This document shows, piece by piece, positions 1 to 8,854 of a stretch of 64,000 nucleotides of DNA. Numbering within the stretch: the first letter of the stretch is position 1; each line of letters starts with the position of its first letter. Under the pieces are notes generated by a model that was not told the origin of the DNA, did not search any database, and saw only the letters and a program-made list of their open reading frames with translations. Source of the DNA: Plantactinospora endophytica (GTDB taxonomy: Bacteria > Actinomycetota > Actinomycetes > Mycobacteriales > Micromonosporaceae); the NCBI RefSeq assembly GCF_016862915.1, contig NZ_BONW01000008.1, positions 186,001 to 250,000 of the forward strand. The letters run 5' to 3'. Position numbers and translations under genes: made by a program.

Positions 1-1166
1 GTGAAGTTGTTTGTCGCCTGGGCCTGCCAGGTGGCCGCGAACCCGCCGCCCTCGTGCCTCGGCGGGCGCATGCCACCGATGTCGAAGTCGGGGCCGGCGA
101 TGTTCTCGGCGTAGAACTGCGGCCAGGCGGTGTACCGGTCGGTGATCATCGTCGCGCTGCCCGCGTTGAACCACTTCTTCGTCGGCGCGTTGTTGCTGAA
201 ACTGTCCGGATGCACCACGCCGTCCTTGACCAGCCGGGCGGTGTCCGAGAGCGCCTGCCGGAACTCCTCGCTCTCGTACGCGCTGACCAGCCGGCCGCCC
301 TCCATCTTCCACCGCCACGGGTTGCCGAGCATCTGGCGGACGAAGTCGAGCGGAGCCTGGGCCAGCGCCCAGCGGTTGGCCCGGGCGTCGGTGAGTTTCC
401 GGCAGACCGCCCGGAACTCGGCGAAGCTCTCCGGCTGGGGGTCGGCGCCGAGAGACTTGAACAGGTCGTCCCGGCGCATCATCAGGGTGCCGCCGATGCC
501 CCGGGGCACCGGCAGGCCGTAGATGCCGCCGTTGTAGCGGCAGTCCCGCCACGCGTCGGTGGGCAGGTTGGCCAGGAACGGGTACTCGTGCACCGCGTCG
601 CCGGACAGGTACGGGGAGAGGTCCTGGCACTTTGCGGCGAGCCAGGCCGGCAGGTTCGCCGTACCGGCGGGCAGGCCGTTGGGGGTGAACAGCGCCGGCA
701 CGATCACGTCCGGCAGGTCGTCCCCGGCGACCAGGGTGGCGAACTTGGCCGGCATGTCGGGATTGGGCACGATGGTCAGCCGCAGGTCGACGCCGAGCCG
801 CCGGTTCATCTCCTGCCAGAACGGGTTCTGCCCGACGGCGGGCGGCACCGGCGAGTTGGTGAGGACGAAGGCGGAGAGTTCGCCGCCGTCGCCGGGCGGG
901 CCATCGGTGGCCCGTACCGGCGGCTCCGGATATTTCAGGAACGCGTCCAGCAGCCCCTGCCGGTTGCCCCGCAGGTCCGGCCGGACCCCGGTGTACGGCA
1001 GGTAGTTCGGCAGCCTGGCCGAACCGCTGGCCCGGTTCTGGTCGCTGTTGCCGGTGGAGCCGCCGTCGCCGCAGCCGGCGAGCAGGCCCGGGGTGGCGAG
1101 AGCGGCGGCGGTGCCGAGCGCACCGGTAAGGAGTTGCCGCCGACCGATCGACGGAGAACTGGTCAT
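1..1166 (-). CDS. Extracellular sugar-binding lipoprotein of ABC transporter (LplA-like), 3' end outside window
   Basis: Solute-binding protein of a CUT1-type carbohydrate importer, anchored outside the membrane and delivering an oligosaccharide to the two permeases encoded just upstream. The first 388 residues are visible; the C-terminus lies beyond the left edge. It starts at ATG 1166 with a twin-arginine-like pair (RR at residues 9-10), a hydrophobic stretch and a lipobox LLAGC with the lipidated Cys near residue 32. The rest has the layout of family 1 binding proteins, including the 'LVAGDDLPDV' segment near residue 125. It lies 51 bp after the LplC-like permease on the same strand, so the operon reads permease-permease-binding protein. 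The substrate cannot be read from the sequence. Confidence 0.88.
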   Translation of the reverse strand, partial: MTSSPSIGRRQLLTGALGTAAALATPGLLAGCGDGGSTGNSDQNRASGSARLPNYLPYTGVRPDLRGNRQGLLDAFLKYPEPPVRATDGPPGDGGELSAFVLTNSPVPPAVGQNPFWQEMNRRLGVDLRLTIVPNPDMPAKFATLVAGDDLPDVIVPALFTPNGLPAGTANLPAWLAAKCQDLSPYLSGDAVHEYPFLANLPTDAWRDCRYNGGIYGLPVPRGIGGTLMMRRDDLFKSLGADPQPESFAEFRAVCRKLTDARANRWALAQAPLDFVRQMLGNPWRWKMEGGRLVSAYESEEFRQALSDTARLVKDGVVHPDSFSNNAPTKKWFNAGSATMITDRYTAWPQFYAENIAGPDFDIGGMRPPRHEGGGFAATWQAQATNNF

Positions 1167-1217
1167 CTCTGCTCCTTGGCGTGACGCCTGCGGGGGATCG
1201 GGGGAGGAGGAGCGGGT

Positions 1218-2114
1218 TCAGCCCTTGACCGCGCCGAGCAGTACGCCCTTCGTGAAGTGCCGTTGCACGAAGGGGTAGACGACGAGGACGGGGACGATGG
1301 AGAGCACCAGGATGGCCATCTGGATCGCCTCCTGGGGCGGCAGCGCCGTGCCGGCCGCACCGAGTTGGTCGACGCCGAGCTGCGTCTGGTTGACCACGTA
1401 CGTCCGCAGCACGAGCTGCAACGGCCACTTCGCGGTGTCGTTCAGGTAGAGCAGTGCGCTGAAGAACGCGTTCCAGTACGCCACCGCGTAGAACAGGCCG
1501 ATGACCGCGAGTACGGCCCGGCTCAGCGGCAGCACGATCCGGAACAGGATGGCGAGGTCACCGGCGCCGTCGATCCGGGCGCCGTCGATCACCTCCCGGG
1601 GCAGGTCCAGGAAGAACGCCCGCAGGACGATCACGTTGAACGCGTTGACCGCGACCGGCAGGATCAACGCCCAGTAGGAGTCGAGCAGCCCGAGACTCTT
1701 CACCACCAGGTAACTCGGAATGATCCCGGGGGTGAAGAGCAGGGCGAACAGCACCACCATCAGCAGCGGCCGGTGCGCCACCGAGCGGGGGCGGCTCAGC
1801 CCGTACGCCAGCAGGATGGTGGCGGCCATGCTCAACGCCGTACCGGCGGCGGTGACGAAGAGGCTGACCAGGGTCGCCCGGGTCACCACGCCACCGGAGA
1901 GGATCGCGGCGTACGCGGCGAAGCTGACCTGGTCGGGCCAGAGCACGAAGCCGCCGTCCCGGGTGAGCTGCTCCCGGGTGGCGAGGCTGGTGGAGACGAT
2001 GCCGGCGAACGGTACGATCACGGCGGCGCAGCAGAGCGCCAGCACCACACCCTTCAGCGCGCGTACCGGCTTCGACGCCACGGTGACGCCGCCGACGGTG
2101 ACCCGGTCGGTCAT
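1218..2114 (-). CDS. Carbohydrate ABC transporter permease, LplC/MalG type
   Basis: Inner-membrane permease subunit (298 aa) of a CUT1 sugar importer. About six hydrophobic segments are visible, starting near residue 20, and the cytoplasmic EAA loop that contacts the ATPase is at about 184-200 (EVIDGARIDGAG followed by IVLPLS). The C-terminus 'FTKGVLLGAVKG' is typical of the LplC/YtcP branch. Its start ATG overlaps the TGA of the upstream permease by 4 bp, which indicates translational coupling. No ATPase gene lies in this operon, as is usual in actinobacteria, where a shared MsiK-type ATPase often serves several CUT1 importers. Confidence 0.9.
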   Translation of the reverse strand: MTDRVTVGGVTVASKPVRALKGVVLALCCAAVIVPFAGIVSTSLATREQLTRDGGFVLWPDQVSFAAYAAILSGGVVTRATLVSLFVTAAGTALSMAATILLAYGLSRPRSVAHRPLLMVVLFALLFTPGIIPSYLVVKSLGLLDSYWALILPVAVNAFNVIVLRAFFLDLPREVIDGARIDGAGDLAILFRIVLPLSRAVLAVIGLFYAVAYWNAFFSALLYLNDTAKWPLQLVLRTYVVNQTQLGVDQLGAAGTALPPQEAIQMAILVLSIVPVLVVYPFVQRHFTKGVLLGAVKG

Positions 2115-3034
2115 CGCTGGTAGACCCCCTGCTCTCCGAAGCGGTGCGCGAGCCGGTTGGCGCCGAGCACGAGGAGCAGCCCGACCACGCCCTTGACCAG
2201 CCCGACGGCGGCACTGACTCCCCAGTCACCGGCGAGGATGCCGTTGTTGTAGACGTACGTGTCGAGCACTTCGCTGGCGTCCGCCCCGACCGCCGCCTGC
2301 TGGAGCACGATCTGCTCGAAGCCGACCGTCAGCGCGTCGCCGAGCCGCAGGATCAGCAGCAGCACGATCAGGCTGCGCAGCGCGGGCAGGGTGATGTGCC
2401 ACAGTTGCCGCCAGCGGGTGGCGCCGTCCACCGCGGACGCCTCGTAGAGCGTGCTGTCGATCCGGGACAGTGCGGCCAGGAAGAGGATCGTCGCCCAGCC
2501 GGCGTCCTTCCACAGCACCTGGCCGGTGACCAGTGCGAAGAAGGCGTCCGGGTTGTTGACGATGCTGACGGTGCCCAGGTCGTGGTCCCGGAGGAAGGTG
2601 TTGAGCAGGCCGCCGTCGCCGAGCAACTGCATGAAGATCGCCACCACGATCACCCAGGACAGGAAGTGCGGCAGGTAGAGGATGCTCTGCACGGCCCGCT
2701 TGAGGCGTTCGGACATCAGGCTGTCCAGCAGCAGCGCCAGGGCGATCGGTGCGGGAAAGACGATCAGCACCTGGAGCAGGGTGATGACCAGGGTGTTGGT
2801 CAGGGCGTTGAGGAACGCGGGATCTCCGCTGACGATGATCCGGAAGTTCGCCAACCCGGTCCACGGGCTGTCCAGGATTCCGACGTACGGCTGGTAGTCC
2901 TTGAACGCGATGACGTTGCCGAGCCACGGAAGATAGTGGAACGTCAGCAGGAGTCCGACCCCGGGCAGTGTGGCGAGCAGCAGAATCCGGTCCCGTCGTA
3001 CCCGGTCCCACCACGACAAGCCGGCCCACCTCAT
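2111..3034 (-). CDS. Carbohydrate ABC transporter permease, LplB/MalF type
   Basis: First permease of the same CUT1 importer (307 aa from the chosen start). It has several transmembrane segments, the family-typical opening 'FHYLPWLGNVIAFKDYQPY' near residue 35, and an EAA loop with YEASAVDGATRW. I chose ATG 3034, which lies about 11 bases downstream of GGCGGA and places the basic stretch directly before the first membrane helix. An in-frame GTG at 3082 would add 16 Arg-rich residues and is less likely. This is the promoter-proximal gene of the operon. No operator is obvious in the roughly 115 bp upstream. Confidence 0.88.
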   Translation of the reverse strand: MRWAGLSWWDRVRRDRILLLATLPGVGLLLTFHYLPWLGNVIAFKDYQPYVGILDSPWTGLANFRIIVSGDPAFLNALTNTLVITLLQVLIVFPAPIALALLLDSLMSERLKRAVQSILYLPHFLSWVIVVAIFMQLLGDGGLLNTFLRDHDLGTVSIVNNPDAFFALVTGQVLWKDAGWATILFLAALSRIDSTLYEASAVDGATRWRQLWHITLPALRSLIVLLLILRLGDALTVGFEQIVLQQAAVGADASEVLDTYVYNNGILAGDWGVSAAVGLVKGVVGLLLVLGANRLAHRFGEQGVYQR

Positions 3035-3151
3035 CTCATTCCGCCGGATGCGACGCGTGGACACGACGGATCGCGTGAACACGATGGATCGCGACAGTTC
3101 CGGAAGTCGGCTGTTACATCCGGGTAAACCTAGGGTCGCCCCTGATGACCG

Positions 3152-3691
3152 TCAAGACGTGGATCGATGCCGCCGGAATCCGATGCTGGCGAGCGCGGCC
3201 AGCCCCGCCCCACCGGCGTTCAGCAGTACGTCGTCGAGGCTGGTCACCCGGCCGATGCCGGCGGCGTACTGAAGGGTTTCGACGGTGGCCGAGGCGACGG
3301 CGGCGACCGCGACCACGGTACCCGCGCCGATCCGCCAGCGGACCGGTGCGAGTGCGCCGAACGCGGCGAAGACCAGCAGGTTGCCGCCGATCTGCACCAC
3401 GGCGGTGGTCGGTTCGCCGTGGAGTTGGTCGACCAGTTCCCGCAGCGGCACGAGGGAGAGCGCCCGACCATCCCCGCGCGGAGTCATGATCATCCACAGC
3501 CACGGCAGGGTGCCGAGCAGCATCCCCAGTTCGGCGACGGTGCACCGGCGGGCCCGACCGGCAGTCACCCCGGCGGCCCGGCGCCACCGCACCAGCAGTA
3601 CGCCCAGCAGCACCGTTGCCGGCACGGCGAGGAGCGTGGCGGTGAGCACGCCGCCCCAGTCCGTCCAGACCCGCTGCACGGCGGTGATCAT
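3152..3691 (-). CDS. VanZ-like integral membrane protein
   Basis: A 179-aa membrane protein of the VanZ-like family. It shows the family pattern: a first helix, a long basic cytoplasmic segment, then 'LVPLREL' and 'IGGNLLVFAAFGAL', and further helices ending 'TSLDDVLLNAGGAGLA', where the DD/N(A)G residues are the conserved C-terminal VanZ signature. VanZ proteins have been linked to low-level teicoplanin resistance, but most members have no assigned function. I chose ATG 3691, which follows a GGCGGCG stretch; the frame stays open far upstream but would then run through the divergent phospholipase gene. The two genes are 76 bp apart and probably share a promoter region. Confidence 0.75.
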   Translation of the reverse strand: MITAVQRVWTDWGGVLTATLLAVPATVLLGVLLVRWRRAAGVTAGRARRCTVAELGMLLGTLPWLWMIMTPRGDGRALSLVPLRELVDQLHGEPTTAVVQIGGNLLVFAAFGALAPVRWRIGAGTVVAVAAVASATVETLQYAAGIGRVTSLDDVLLNAGGAGLAALASIGFRRHRSTS

Positions 3692-3767
3692 CGCATTCGC
3701 CGCCGCGCGCCCGGTGGCCCCGGTTAGATTGACCTGGTCGACAAGATCGACAGGATCGGAGCGCATC

Positions 3768-4613
3768 GTGAACAGGGCACTCGTGCTCGCCGGTGGTGGG
3801 GTGGCGGGAATCGCCTGGGAGTTGGGCGTGCTGCTGGGGATCCGGGACAAGGCCCCGGAGCTGCGACCGGCGTTGGTCGCGGCCGACGTCGTCGTCGGCA
3901 CCTCGGCCGGCTCGGCCGTCGCGGCGCAGATCACCAGCGGTACCGACCTGGCGCACCTCTTCGACCGGCAGCTCGACCCGAACTCCAGCGAGCTGGAGGT
4001 CGATCTCGACCTCGAGGACCTGTGGAACCGGCTTGCCGCCACGGCGGCCGGGGCGACCTCGCCGCAGGAGGTCCGCCGGCGCATCGCGGCGTTCGCACTG
4101 GCGGCGCCGACGGTCGAGGAGGCGGTCCGGCGTACAGCGGTGGCCGGACGGCTGCCGTCCCGGGTCTGGCCGGACCGGAACCTGCTGGTGCCGGTGGTCG
4201 ACGCCGAGACCGGCGAGCTGGTGGTCTTCACCCCCGACTCCGGCGTGGACCTGGTCGACGCGGTCACCGCGAGCTGCGCCGTACCCGGGGTCTGGCCACC
4301 GGCCACCATCGGCGGCCGACGGTACGTCGACGGCGGGGTCCGGTCCGGCACGAACGCCGATCTCGCCCAGGGCAGCGACCGGGTACTCGTGATCACGCCG
4401 TCGCTGCCCGACGCGCCCGCACCGCTGGAGGGCCTCGCCGACGAGATCGAGCGGCTGCGCCCGGCCGAGGTGCTGGTCGTGTACGCCGACGACGCCTCCG
4501 TGGCCGCGTTCGGCGCCAATCCGCTCTCCCCGGCGACCCGGGGTCCCGCCGCGCAGGCCGGCCGGGCGGTCGGTCGGGCGCACGCCGCCGAGGTCGCCCG
4601 GTTCTGGGCCTGA
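3768..4613 (+). CDS. Patatin-like phospholipase family protein
   Basis: A 281-aa patatin-like serine hydrolase, predicted to cleave acyl ester bonds of lipids with a Ser-Asp dyad. The oxyanion glycine motif GGGVAG is at residues 9-14, the nucleophile elbow G-T-S-A-G has Ser46, and the catalytic Asp is in the D-G-G motif at 188-190. The start is GTG 3768, about 7 bases after CGGAG. The frame is open much further upstream, but that extension would overlap the divergent VanZ-like gene and lacks family similarity. No signal peptide is visible, so it should be cytoplasmic. Confidence 0.85.
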   Translation: MNRALVLAGGGVAGIAWELGVLLGIRDKAPELRPALVAADVVVGTSAGSAVAAQITSGTDLAHLFDRQLDPNSSELEVDLDLEDLWNRLAATAAGATSPQEVRRRIAAFALAAPTVEEAVRRTAVAGRLPSRVWPDRNLLVPVVDAETGELVVFTPDSGVDLVDAVTASCAVPGVWPPATIGGRRYVDGGVRSGTNADLAQGSDRVLVITPSLPDAPAPLEGLADEIERLRPAEVLVVYADDASVAAFGANPLSPATRGPAAQAGRAVGRAHAAEVARFWA

Positions 4614-5014
4614 TCGCGACGAAACGGTGCCGAAACCAGTCCCCGGTCACCGCCGCCGGGCCACCCACCTTCGCCGCCGTCCCGCAGGTCAGGCGGAAAC
4701 CCGGAAGTCCATGATCGCCTGGCTCGGCGGGTGATGCCGGCCTGCGGACTGCCACGGCTTGCGACGCTGACGCCCGGCGTCAGGGATACGTCAGTGCGCC
4801 GGAAGGCCGACCGGAGACAGTGACCGGGTCACGAACCAGTGCCAGCGGTCCGGATCTCGTCCCAGGTCTCGTCGTCGGACGACGCCGGACCGGGCGTCCG
4901 CCCAAAGAGATCCTCGGCCCGGCAGCCGAACCCGCCGATCACCGCCGGACCTGCCGGAATCCACCTCCACCGCCGTTGTCGGTGGGGTCGACGACGCGTA
5001 CGAGGAGGAGTCCC
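4614..5014. other. Intergenic region with two short palindromes
   Basis: This 401-bp stretch carries no convincing gene. Two dyads may be operators for the secretion-associated genes that follow: a perfect 8-bp inverted repeat around one base at 4767-4783 (CTGACGCC-C-GGCGTCAG) and GTGACC-G-GGTCAC at 4820-4832. The loop of one base in each makes them unlikely to be terminators. A GAGGAGGAG ribosome binding site at 5002-5010 serves the next gene. Confidence 0.4.
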
Positions 5015-5290
5015 ATGGCGCCCGCACCAGTGATCCCGCCGGTCGTGTACCTGGCCTGCGAGGAGGCGAGCAGTGAATCGTTCAGACCCGATCTGCACGC
5101 CACCGGTGACGAGCAGGTGGCCGTCCTCGTCTACACCGCCCTCGACCGCCTGATCGAGTGCTGCGGGCCGGAGCAGCCCTGGGTCGTCGTCAGCACCTCG
5201 GCGTTCGACGCCATCGAGGCGTACGCGCCGTTCGACGTCGTACTGGTCGACGCGGAGATCCCCGAGGTGCACCGCAGAAGGGCGGGATGA
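5015..5290 (+). CDS. Small hypothetical protein, possibly SAV_915-like
   Basis: A 91-aa protein of unknown function. It starts at ATG 5015 behind a strong GAGGAGGAG site. The sequence has a beta-strand-rich look (VVYLACEEA, VAVLVYTALDRL, WVVVSTSAF) and ends with DVVLVDAEIPEVH. That resembles the small SAV_915-type proteins found beside actinobacterial type VII secretion genes, but the match is from memory and weak. Its stop is 3 bp before the EspC-like gene, so the three genes here are probably one transcript. It may be a chaperone or partner for the secreted proteins. Confidence 0.5.
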   Translation: MAPAPVIPPVVYLACEEASSESFRPDLHATGDEQVAVLVYTALDRLIECCGPEQPWVVVSTSAFDAIEAYAPFDVVLVDAEIPEVHRRRAG

Positions 5291-5293
5291 GCA

Positions 5294-5566
5294 GTGGGGC
5301 ACGAGTTCCGGGTCGACCCGGACACGCTCGACGAGACGGCGACCGCACTGCGTAAGGCGGGTGACGAGTTGGCGGGCACCGCAGCCGCGCCGAGCGGTCT
5401 CGACGCCGGCGAGTTGACCGCCGCCTTCCAACGGCTCACCGACAAGCTCACCCGGGATGCCGGGCAGGTGTCCATCGGCCTTGTCGCGGCCGGCGAAACG
5501 GTTGCCAAGGCCCGCGCCGACTACCTCGCGCAGGACGAGAAGGCCCGACAGCGGTTCAAGAACTGA
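5294..5566 (+). CDS. EspC-like type VII secretion-associated protein
   Basis: A 90-aa helical protein resembling the ESX-1 secretion-associated EspC family. Its N-terminus GHEFRVDPDTLDETA begins a first amphipathic helix. A second helix pair runs through LTAAFQRLTDKL and ends in TVAKARADYLAQDE. The YxxxD/E-type secretion signal of type VII substrates may be the C-terminal YLAQDE (Y-x-x-x-D). The start is GTG 5294. EspC-like proteins are usually co-secreted with a larger partner, which here would be the WXG-type protein 30 bp downstream. Confidence 0.65.
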   Translation: MGHEFRVDPDTLDETATALRKAGDELAGTAAAPSGLDAGELTAAFQRLTDKLTRDAGQVSIGLVAAGETVAKARADYLAQDEKARQRFKN

Positions 5567-5596
5567 CCGCTCCGATTCCGCCACGAGGAGCAACTG

Positions 5597-6733
5597 ATGG
5601 CTCTCGACACGACGATCAAAGGCGACCCGGGCAGCGTGGACGCCCTGTCCCGGTGGTTCAAGGGCACCTTGTCGGCGGAGGTGGACGCCTCGGTCACCCA
5701 GGCCTACCGAGCCAGGTCCAACACCCAGACCGACTGGGAGGGACCGGCCGGGGAGCAGTTCCGCGACCGGATGACCACCGGTGGCAAGAAGGCCGACGAG
5801 GTGACCAAGGACGGTGAGACGGCGTTCTCCATCGGCGAGAAGTGGGTTGACGAATACGAAGTGCACAAACGTCGGATGGACGCGGTGCGGGACCGGGCGG
5901 AAGCCGCCGGACTGACCCTGACGGCCAAGGGAATCGTCGACCCGGGCGCCGGGCCGGGCGCTCCGGCGGAACTGCCGCCGCGCGCACCCCAGCCACAGGA
6001 ACAGGCGTACTCCGCCGCGTACGCGGCCCATCAGGAGCATCAGAAGAAGGTTGCCGCGTACCGGCGGGCCGAGCGGGACATCCAGGCGATCCGCAAGGAC
6101 TACAGCGTCAAGCAGCTCTATATCAAGAACCTCGTCGACGATCTCGCGAAGAAGTGGCCGTTCCACGCCGCCGTGTTCGCCGACGCGACCATCGTGGCCG
6201 GAGTCGCCGCACACCAGGCGAGGAAGTGGGCCGAGCGCGGCAGGTCGATCGGAGGCCAGACCCGGGCACACAACCGGACCAACCCGTATCCGGAGTCTCG
6301 CCGGGGAACGGGGGGTGACGCCGACCGGTTCGACCGAACCAACCGGTCGCTGGGCAGGCAGGGGGTCAAGGCGGCACGCTACCTCCGGCTCGCCTCGGCG
6401 GTCGGCGCGAAGGTCCCGCTGATCGGCACCCCGATCGCCATCGGCACCGTCGTCTACGACATCAAGGACGGCAAGTCACCCAGTCAGGCGATCGTTTCCG
6501 GGTTCCTGAGTACCGGCGCCGGTACGGCGGCGGCGATCGTCGTGGGCGCGGCCGCGGGTGGTGCCTGGGGCAGTGTGCCGGGTGCGGTTGCCGGCGGCGG
6601 CGCGGGGTTCGTGGTCGGCCTCTTCTCGGGTCCGGCCGTCGACGCGGCGTGGGAGAAGTGGATGCCGAAGGAGACCCAAGATGCGATGGACGGCAAGTTA
6701 CGAAAGCTCGGTGACGCCGTCTGGCCGGGCTGA
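5597..6733 (+). CDS. WXG-type secreted protein with glycine-rich membrane-active C-terminus (putative type VII effector)
   Basis: A 378-aa protein with an N-terminal WXG100-like helical hairpin (residues 1-100, W-E-G turn at 47-49). A Pro-rich linker at about 115-135 is followed by a charged coiled-coil-like region, a basic stretch (220-255), and a Gly/Ala-rich hydrophobic zone at about 285-355 (IVVGAAAGGAWG, VAGGGAGFVVGLFSGP) that looks like a glycine-zipper membrane segment. This build, a secretion hairpin plus a variable C-terminus, is that of type VII polymorphic effectors. No known toxin fold is recognised. The start is ATG 5597 after GAGGAG. No immunity gene follows; the next gene is convergent. 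Confidence 0.6.
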   Translation: MALDTTIKGDPGSVDALSRWFKGTLSAEVDASVTQAYRARSNTQTDWEGPAGEQFRDRMTTGGKKADEVTKDGETAFSIGEKWVDEYEVHKRRMDAVRDRAEAAGLTLTAKGIVDPGAGPGAPAELPPRAPQPQEQAYSAAYAAHQEHQKKVAAYRRAERDIQAIRKDYSVKQLYIKNLVDDLAKKWPFHAAVFADATIVAGVAAHQARKWAERGRSIGGQTRAHNRTNPYPESRRGTGGDADRFDRTNRSLGRQGVKAARYLRLASAVGAKVPLIGTPIAIGTVVYDIKDGKSPSQAIVSGFLSTGAGTAAAIVVGAAAGGAWGSVPGAVAGGGAGFVVGLFSGPAVDAAWEKWMPKETQDAMDGKLRKLGDAVWPG

Positions 6734-6798
6734 CGGCATCACGGGTTCGGTGCTGCCGGTCGAGCGGGGATTCCGTGACCTCGCCGAACGGGCGGGAG

Positions 6799-6833
6799 CC
6801 GGGCGCTGCTGACCTCAGTGTTGCAGCGCCCGG
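6799..6833. terminator. Stem-loop between convergent genes
   Basis: Perfect 11-bp inverted repeat: CCGGGCGCTGC at 6799-6809 and its complement at 6823-6833, with a 13-base loop. It lies between the secreted WXG-type protein gene and the convergent dehydrogenase and overlaps the last codons of the latter. There is no T-tract, as is common in high-GC actinobacteria, so function as a bidirectional terminator is inferred. Confidence 0.5.
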
Positions 6834-7684
6834 GCCAGTACGGTGACGTCGTCCTCGCCGAGCCCGTGCTCGACGGCCCGCTGCCACTGCGCGGCCAGAC
6901 TGTTCGCCACCGGGAACCGGTCGATGTCGACCTCGTACAGCGCCAGGTTGACGTCCTTGAGCCCGAGGGACAGCGGATACTGCGCCGCGTACTCGTCGCG
7001 GCCGATCCGCTCCAGCTTCTCCGCCGCCCAGTGCGAGACCAGCGGGCTGCCCTGCAACGCGCCGAGTACCGCCGTCCGGTCCAGGCCGAGGGAGTGACCG
7101 AGCGCCATCGCCTCGGCGATGCCCTCCGCCAGGAAGGCGAGCAGCATGTTGTTGACCAGTTTGAGCCGCGAACCGGTACCGGCCGGACCGCCCCAGACCG
7201 TCCGTTGCGCGAGCGCGTCGAAGACCGGGGCGATCCGGTCCCGGACCTGCTCCGGACCGGAGGCGAGGACGACCAGCCGGCGTTGCTCCGCCGGGCCCCG
7301 GCTGCCGGCCACCGGGGCGTCGAGCAGTACCACGTCCGGCCGCTGCTCGCGGACCAGCCCGGCGATCCGTTCGGTCTCGGAGACCCCGATCGTGCTCATC
7401 TGCGCCCAGATCGCGCCCTCGGCCATCGCGGCCAGCATGCCCTGGTCGATCGCGATGGACCGGACCGCGTCCGCGTTGGTGACCATCGTGATCACCACGT
7501 CGGCCCGGCGTACCGCGTCGGCCGGGCTGTCGGCGACCTCGGCGCCCCGCTCGGCGAGTTTCCGGGCCGGACCTGGCCGGCGGTTCCAGACGGCGGTCGG
7601 CAGGCCGGCGCGGACGAGGTTGGTCGCCATCGGCTGTCCCATGCCGCCCAGCCCGAGCATGGCGACCCGCGGTTTCTCCGCCAT
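6815..7684 (-). CDS. NAD(P)-dependent dehydrogenase, 3-hydroxyisobutyrate dehydrogenase family
   Basis: A 289-aa beta-hydroxyacid dehydrogenase. The Rossmann motif GLGGMG is at residues 11-16, followed by PMATNLVRAG. The substrate-binding signature lies near 'DAPVAGSRGPAE', where the family usually has DAPVSGG, and the catalytic Lys is in KLVNNMLLAF, about residue 174. It converts a short hydroxyacid, or in the imine-reductase-like branch a cyclic imine; which one cannot be told. The start ATG 7684 follows GAGGGGAAG. It appears monocistronic. Confidence 0.85.
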   Translation of the reverse strand: MAEKPRVAMLGLGGMGQPMATNLVRAGLPTAVWNRRPGPARKLAERGAEVADSPADAVRRADVVITMVTNADAVRSIAIDQGMLAAMAEGAIWAQMSTIGVSETERIAGLVREQRPDVVLLDAPVAGSRGPAEQRRLVVLASGPEQVRDRIAPVFDALAQRTVWGGPAGTGSRLKLVNNMLLAFLAEGIAEAMALGHSLGLDRTAVLGALQGSPLVSHWAAEKLERIGRDEYAAQYPLSLGLKDVNLALYEVDIDRFPVANSLAAQWQRAVEHGLGEDDVTVLARALQH

Positions 7685-7864
7685 CGGCGCTTCCCCTCGT
7701 CGGCGCTGCCCCCACTCGCAGCGTAGGTGAGTAGGTGGTGTCGCCGGCCGGAAATCCGACCCGGTCGCCTGGCCGGTGACCGGCTGCCTGCCCGGCAGGG
7801 CGCCGACCGACAGGCAGTCGTTGGGGGTGGTCCGCCAGGGATCGGCGCCCGGCTGGACGGCGGG

Positions 7865-8854
7865 TCAGCCGACCAGCACCGAGATCGCGGCGACCAGGTA
7901 GAGGCAGCCGCCGATGCTCACCGCGATTCCGGCGACCAGCGGAGTCCAGGCGCTCGCGGTGGCGGCCAACGGCCAGCGCCGGCCGGTCCCGGCCAGCAAC
8001 GCGAAGCCGCGGATGGTGATCACACCGACCCCGGTCAGGGTGCCGGCCATGCCGATGCCGAAGGCGAGCACCAGTACCAGCGCGTCCAGGGCCCGCCCGG
8101 TCAGCAGGCCGCTGACCAGCACCAGGAACGCGGACGGGGAGGGCAGCAGGCCGCCGGAGAGGGCCAGCACGGTCAGCCCGCGCCGGGACCACGGATCGGT
8201 CGGCGCCGGCGCCTCGTGCCGATGCCCGTGCGCGCCCTCGTGGTCGTGAACGGGCTCGTGGTCGTGGGCGCTCTCGTGGTCGTGGGTGTGGTGGTTCCGG
8301 TGGCGGTGCTCGGGGGTTCCGTCCGGCCCGGGGCCGTGTCCGGGCCCGACGCCGTGGTCGTGCCCACGGCCCTGCTCGACCGGTACGTGACGGTGGCCGT
8401 GACCATGGCCCTGTCCAACCAGCACGTGACTGTGGCTGTGGGCATGCCCGTGCCCGTGGCTGTGACTGTGGTCGTGACCGTGCTGGTGGGAGCCCCGGCC
8501 GCGCAGGTGCCGCCAGGTCAGGTGTCCGCCGACACCGATCACCAGCAGCCCCGCCGCCACCTGCATCCACGCCGTCACCGTCTTGGTGCCGAGACTCGCG
8601 GCGCCACTGAGCCCGACCCAGGCGAGCGCCAGCACCAGGACGGAGACGGTGTGCATCGCCGCCACGATCACACCGAGCCGGATCGCGTCCCGGTAACGTC
8701 CCCGGGTGCCGAGCAGGTACGCCGCCGTCACGCTCTTGCCGTGGCCGGGGGCGACCGCGTGCGCGGCCCCGACCCCGAGCGCCACCACCAGGGCGAGCCA
8801 GAAGACGCCCCGGCCGTCGAAGAGGGCGACCAGCCGGCTCTCGAAGCCGGTCAC
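7865..8854 (-). CDS. NicO/RcnA-type nickel-cobalt transporter with long His-rich loop
   Basis: A 329-aa membrane protein of the NicO (RcnA/UreH-like) family that moves Ni2+ or Co2+. The diagnostic motif HAVAPGHGK is at about residues 32-40 in the second helix. Helices 1-3 are followed by an unusually long cytoplasmic or periplasmic loop (about 122-220) with dozens of His residues in H-G-H-x-H patterns. A second three-helix block contains SGGLLPSPSAFLV, the second family signature. Its start overlaps the stop of the upstream secreted protein by 4 bp, so the two are coupled. Direction of transport is not evident. Confidence 0.85.
   Translation of the reverse strand: MTGFESRLVALFDGRGVFWLALVVALGVGAAHAVAPGHGKSVTAAYLLGTRGRYRDAIRLGVIVAAMHTVSVLVLALAWVGLSGAASLGTKTVTAWMQVAAGLLVIGVGGHLTWRHLRGRGSHQHGHDHSHSHGHGHAHSHSHVLVGQGHGHGHRHVPVEQGRGHDHGVGPGHGPGPDGTPEHRHRNHHTHDHESAHDHEPVHDHEGAHGHRHEAPAPTDPWSRRGLTVLALSGGLLPSPSAFLVLVSGLLTGRALDALVLVLAFGIGMAGTLTGVGVITIRGFALLAGTGRRWPLAATASAWTPLVAGIAVSIGGCLYLVAAISVLVG

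Noticed and set aside
3285-3767. N-terminal extension of the patatin-like protein
   Set aside because: It overlaps the VanZ-like gene and adds no family sequence; GTG 3768 has a ribosome binding site and begins just before the GGGVAG motif.
6462-8570. Open frame of about 700 codons on the minus strand
   Set aside because: Overlaps the WXG-type protein, dehydrogenase and NicO genes in another frame; composition is low-complexity Arg/Pro/Gly.
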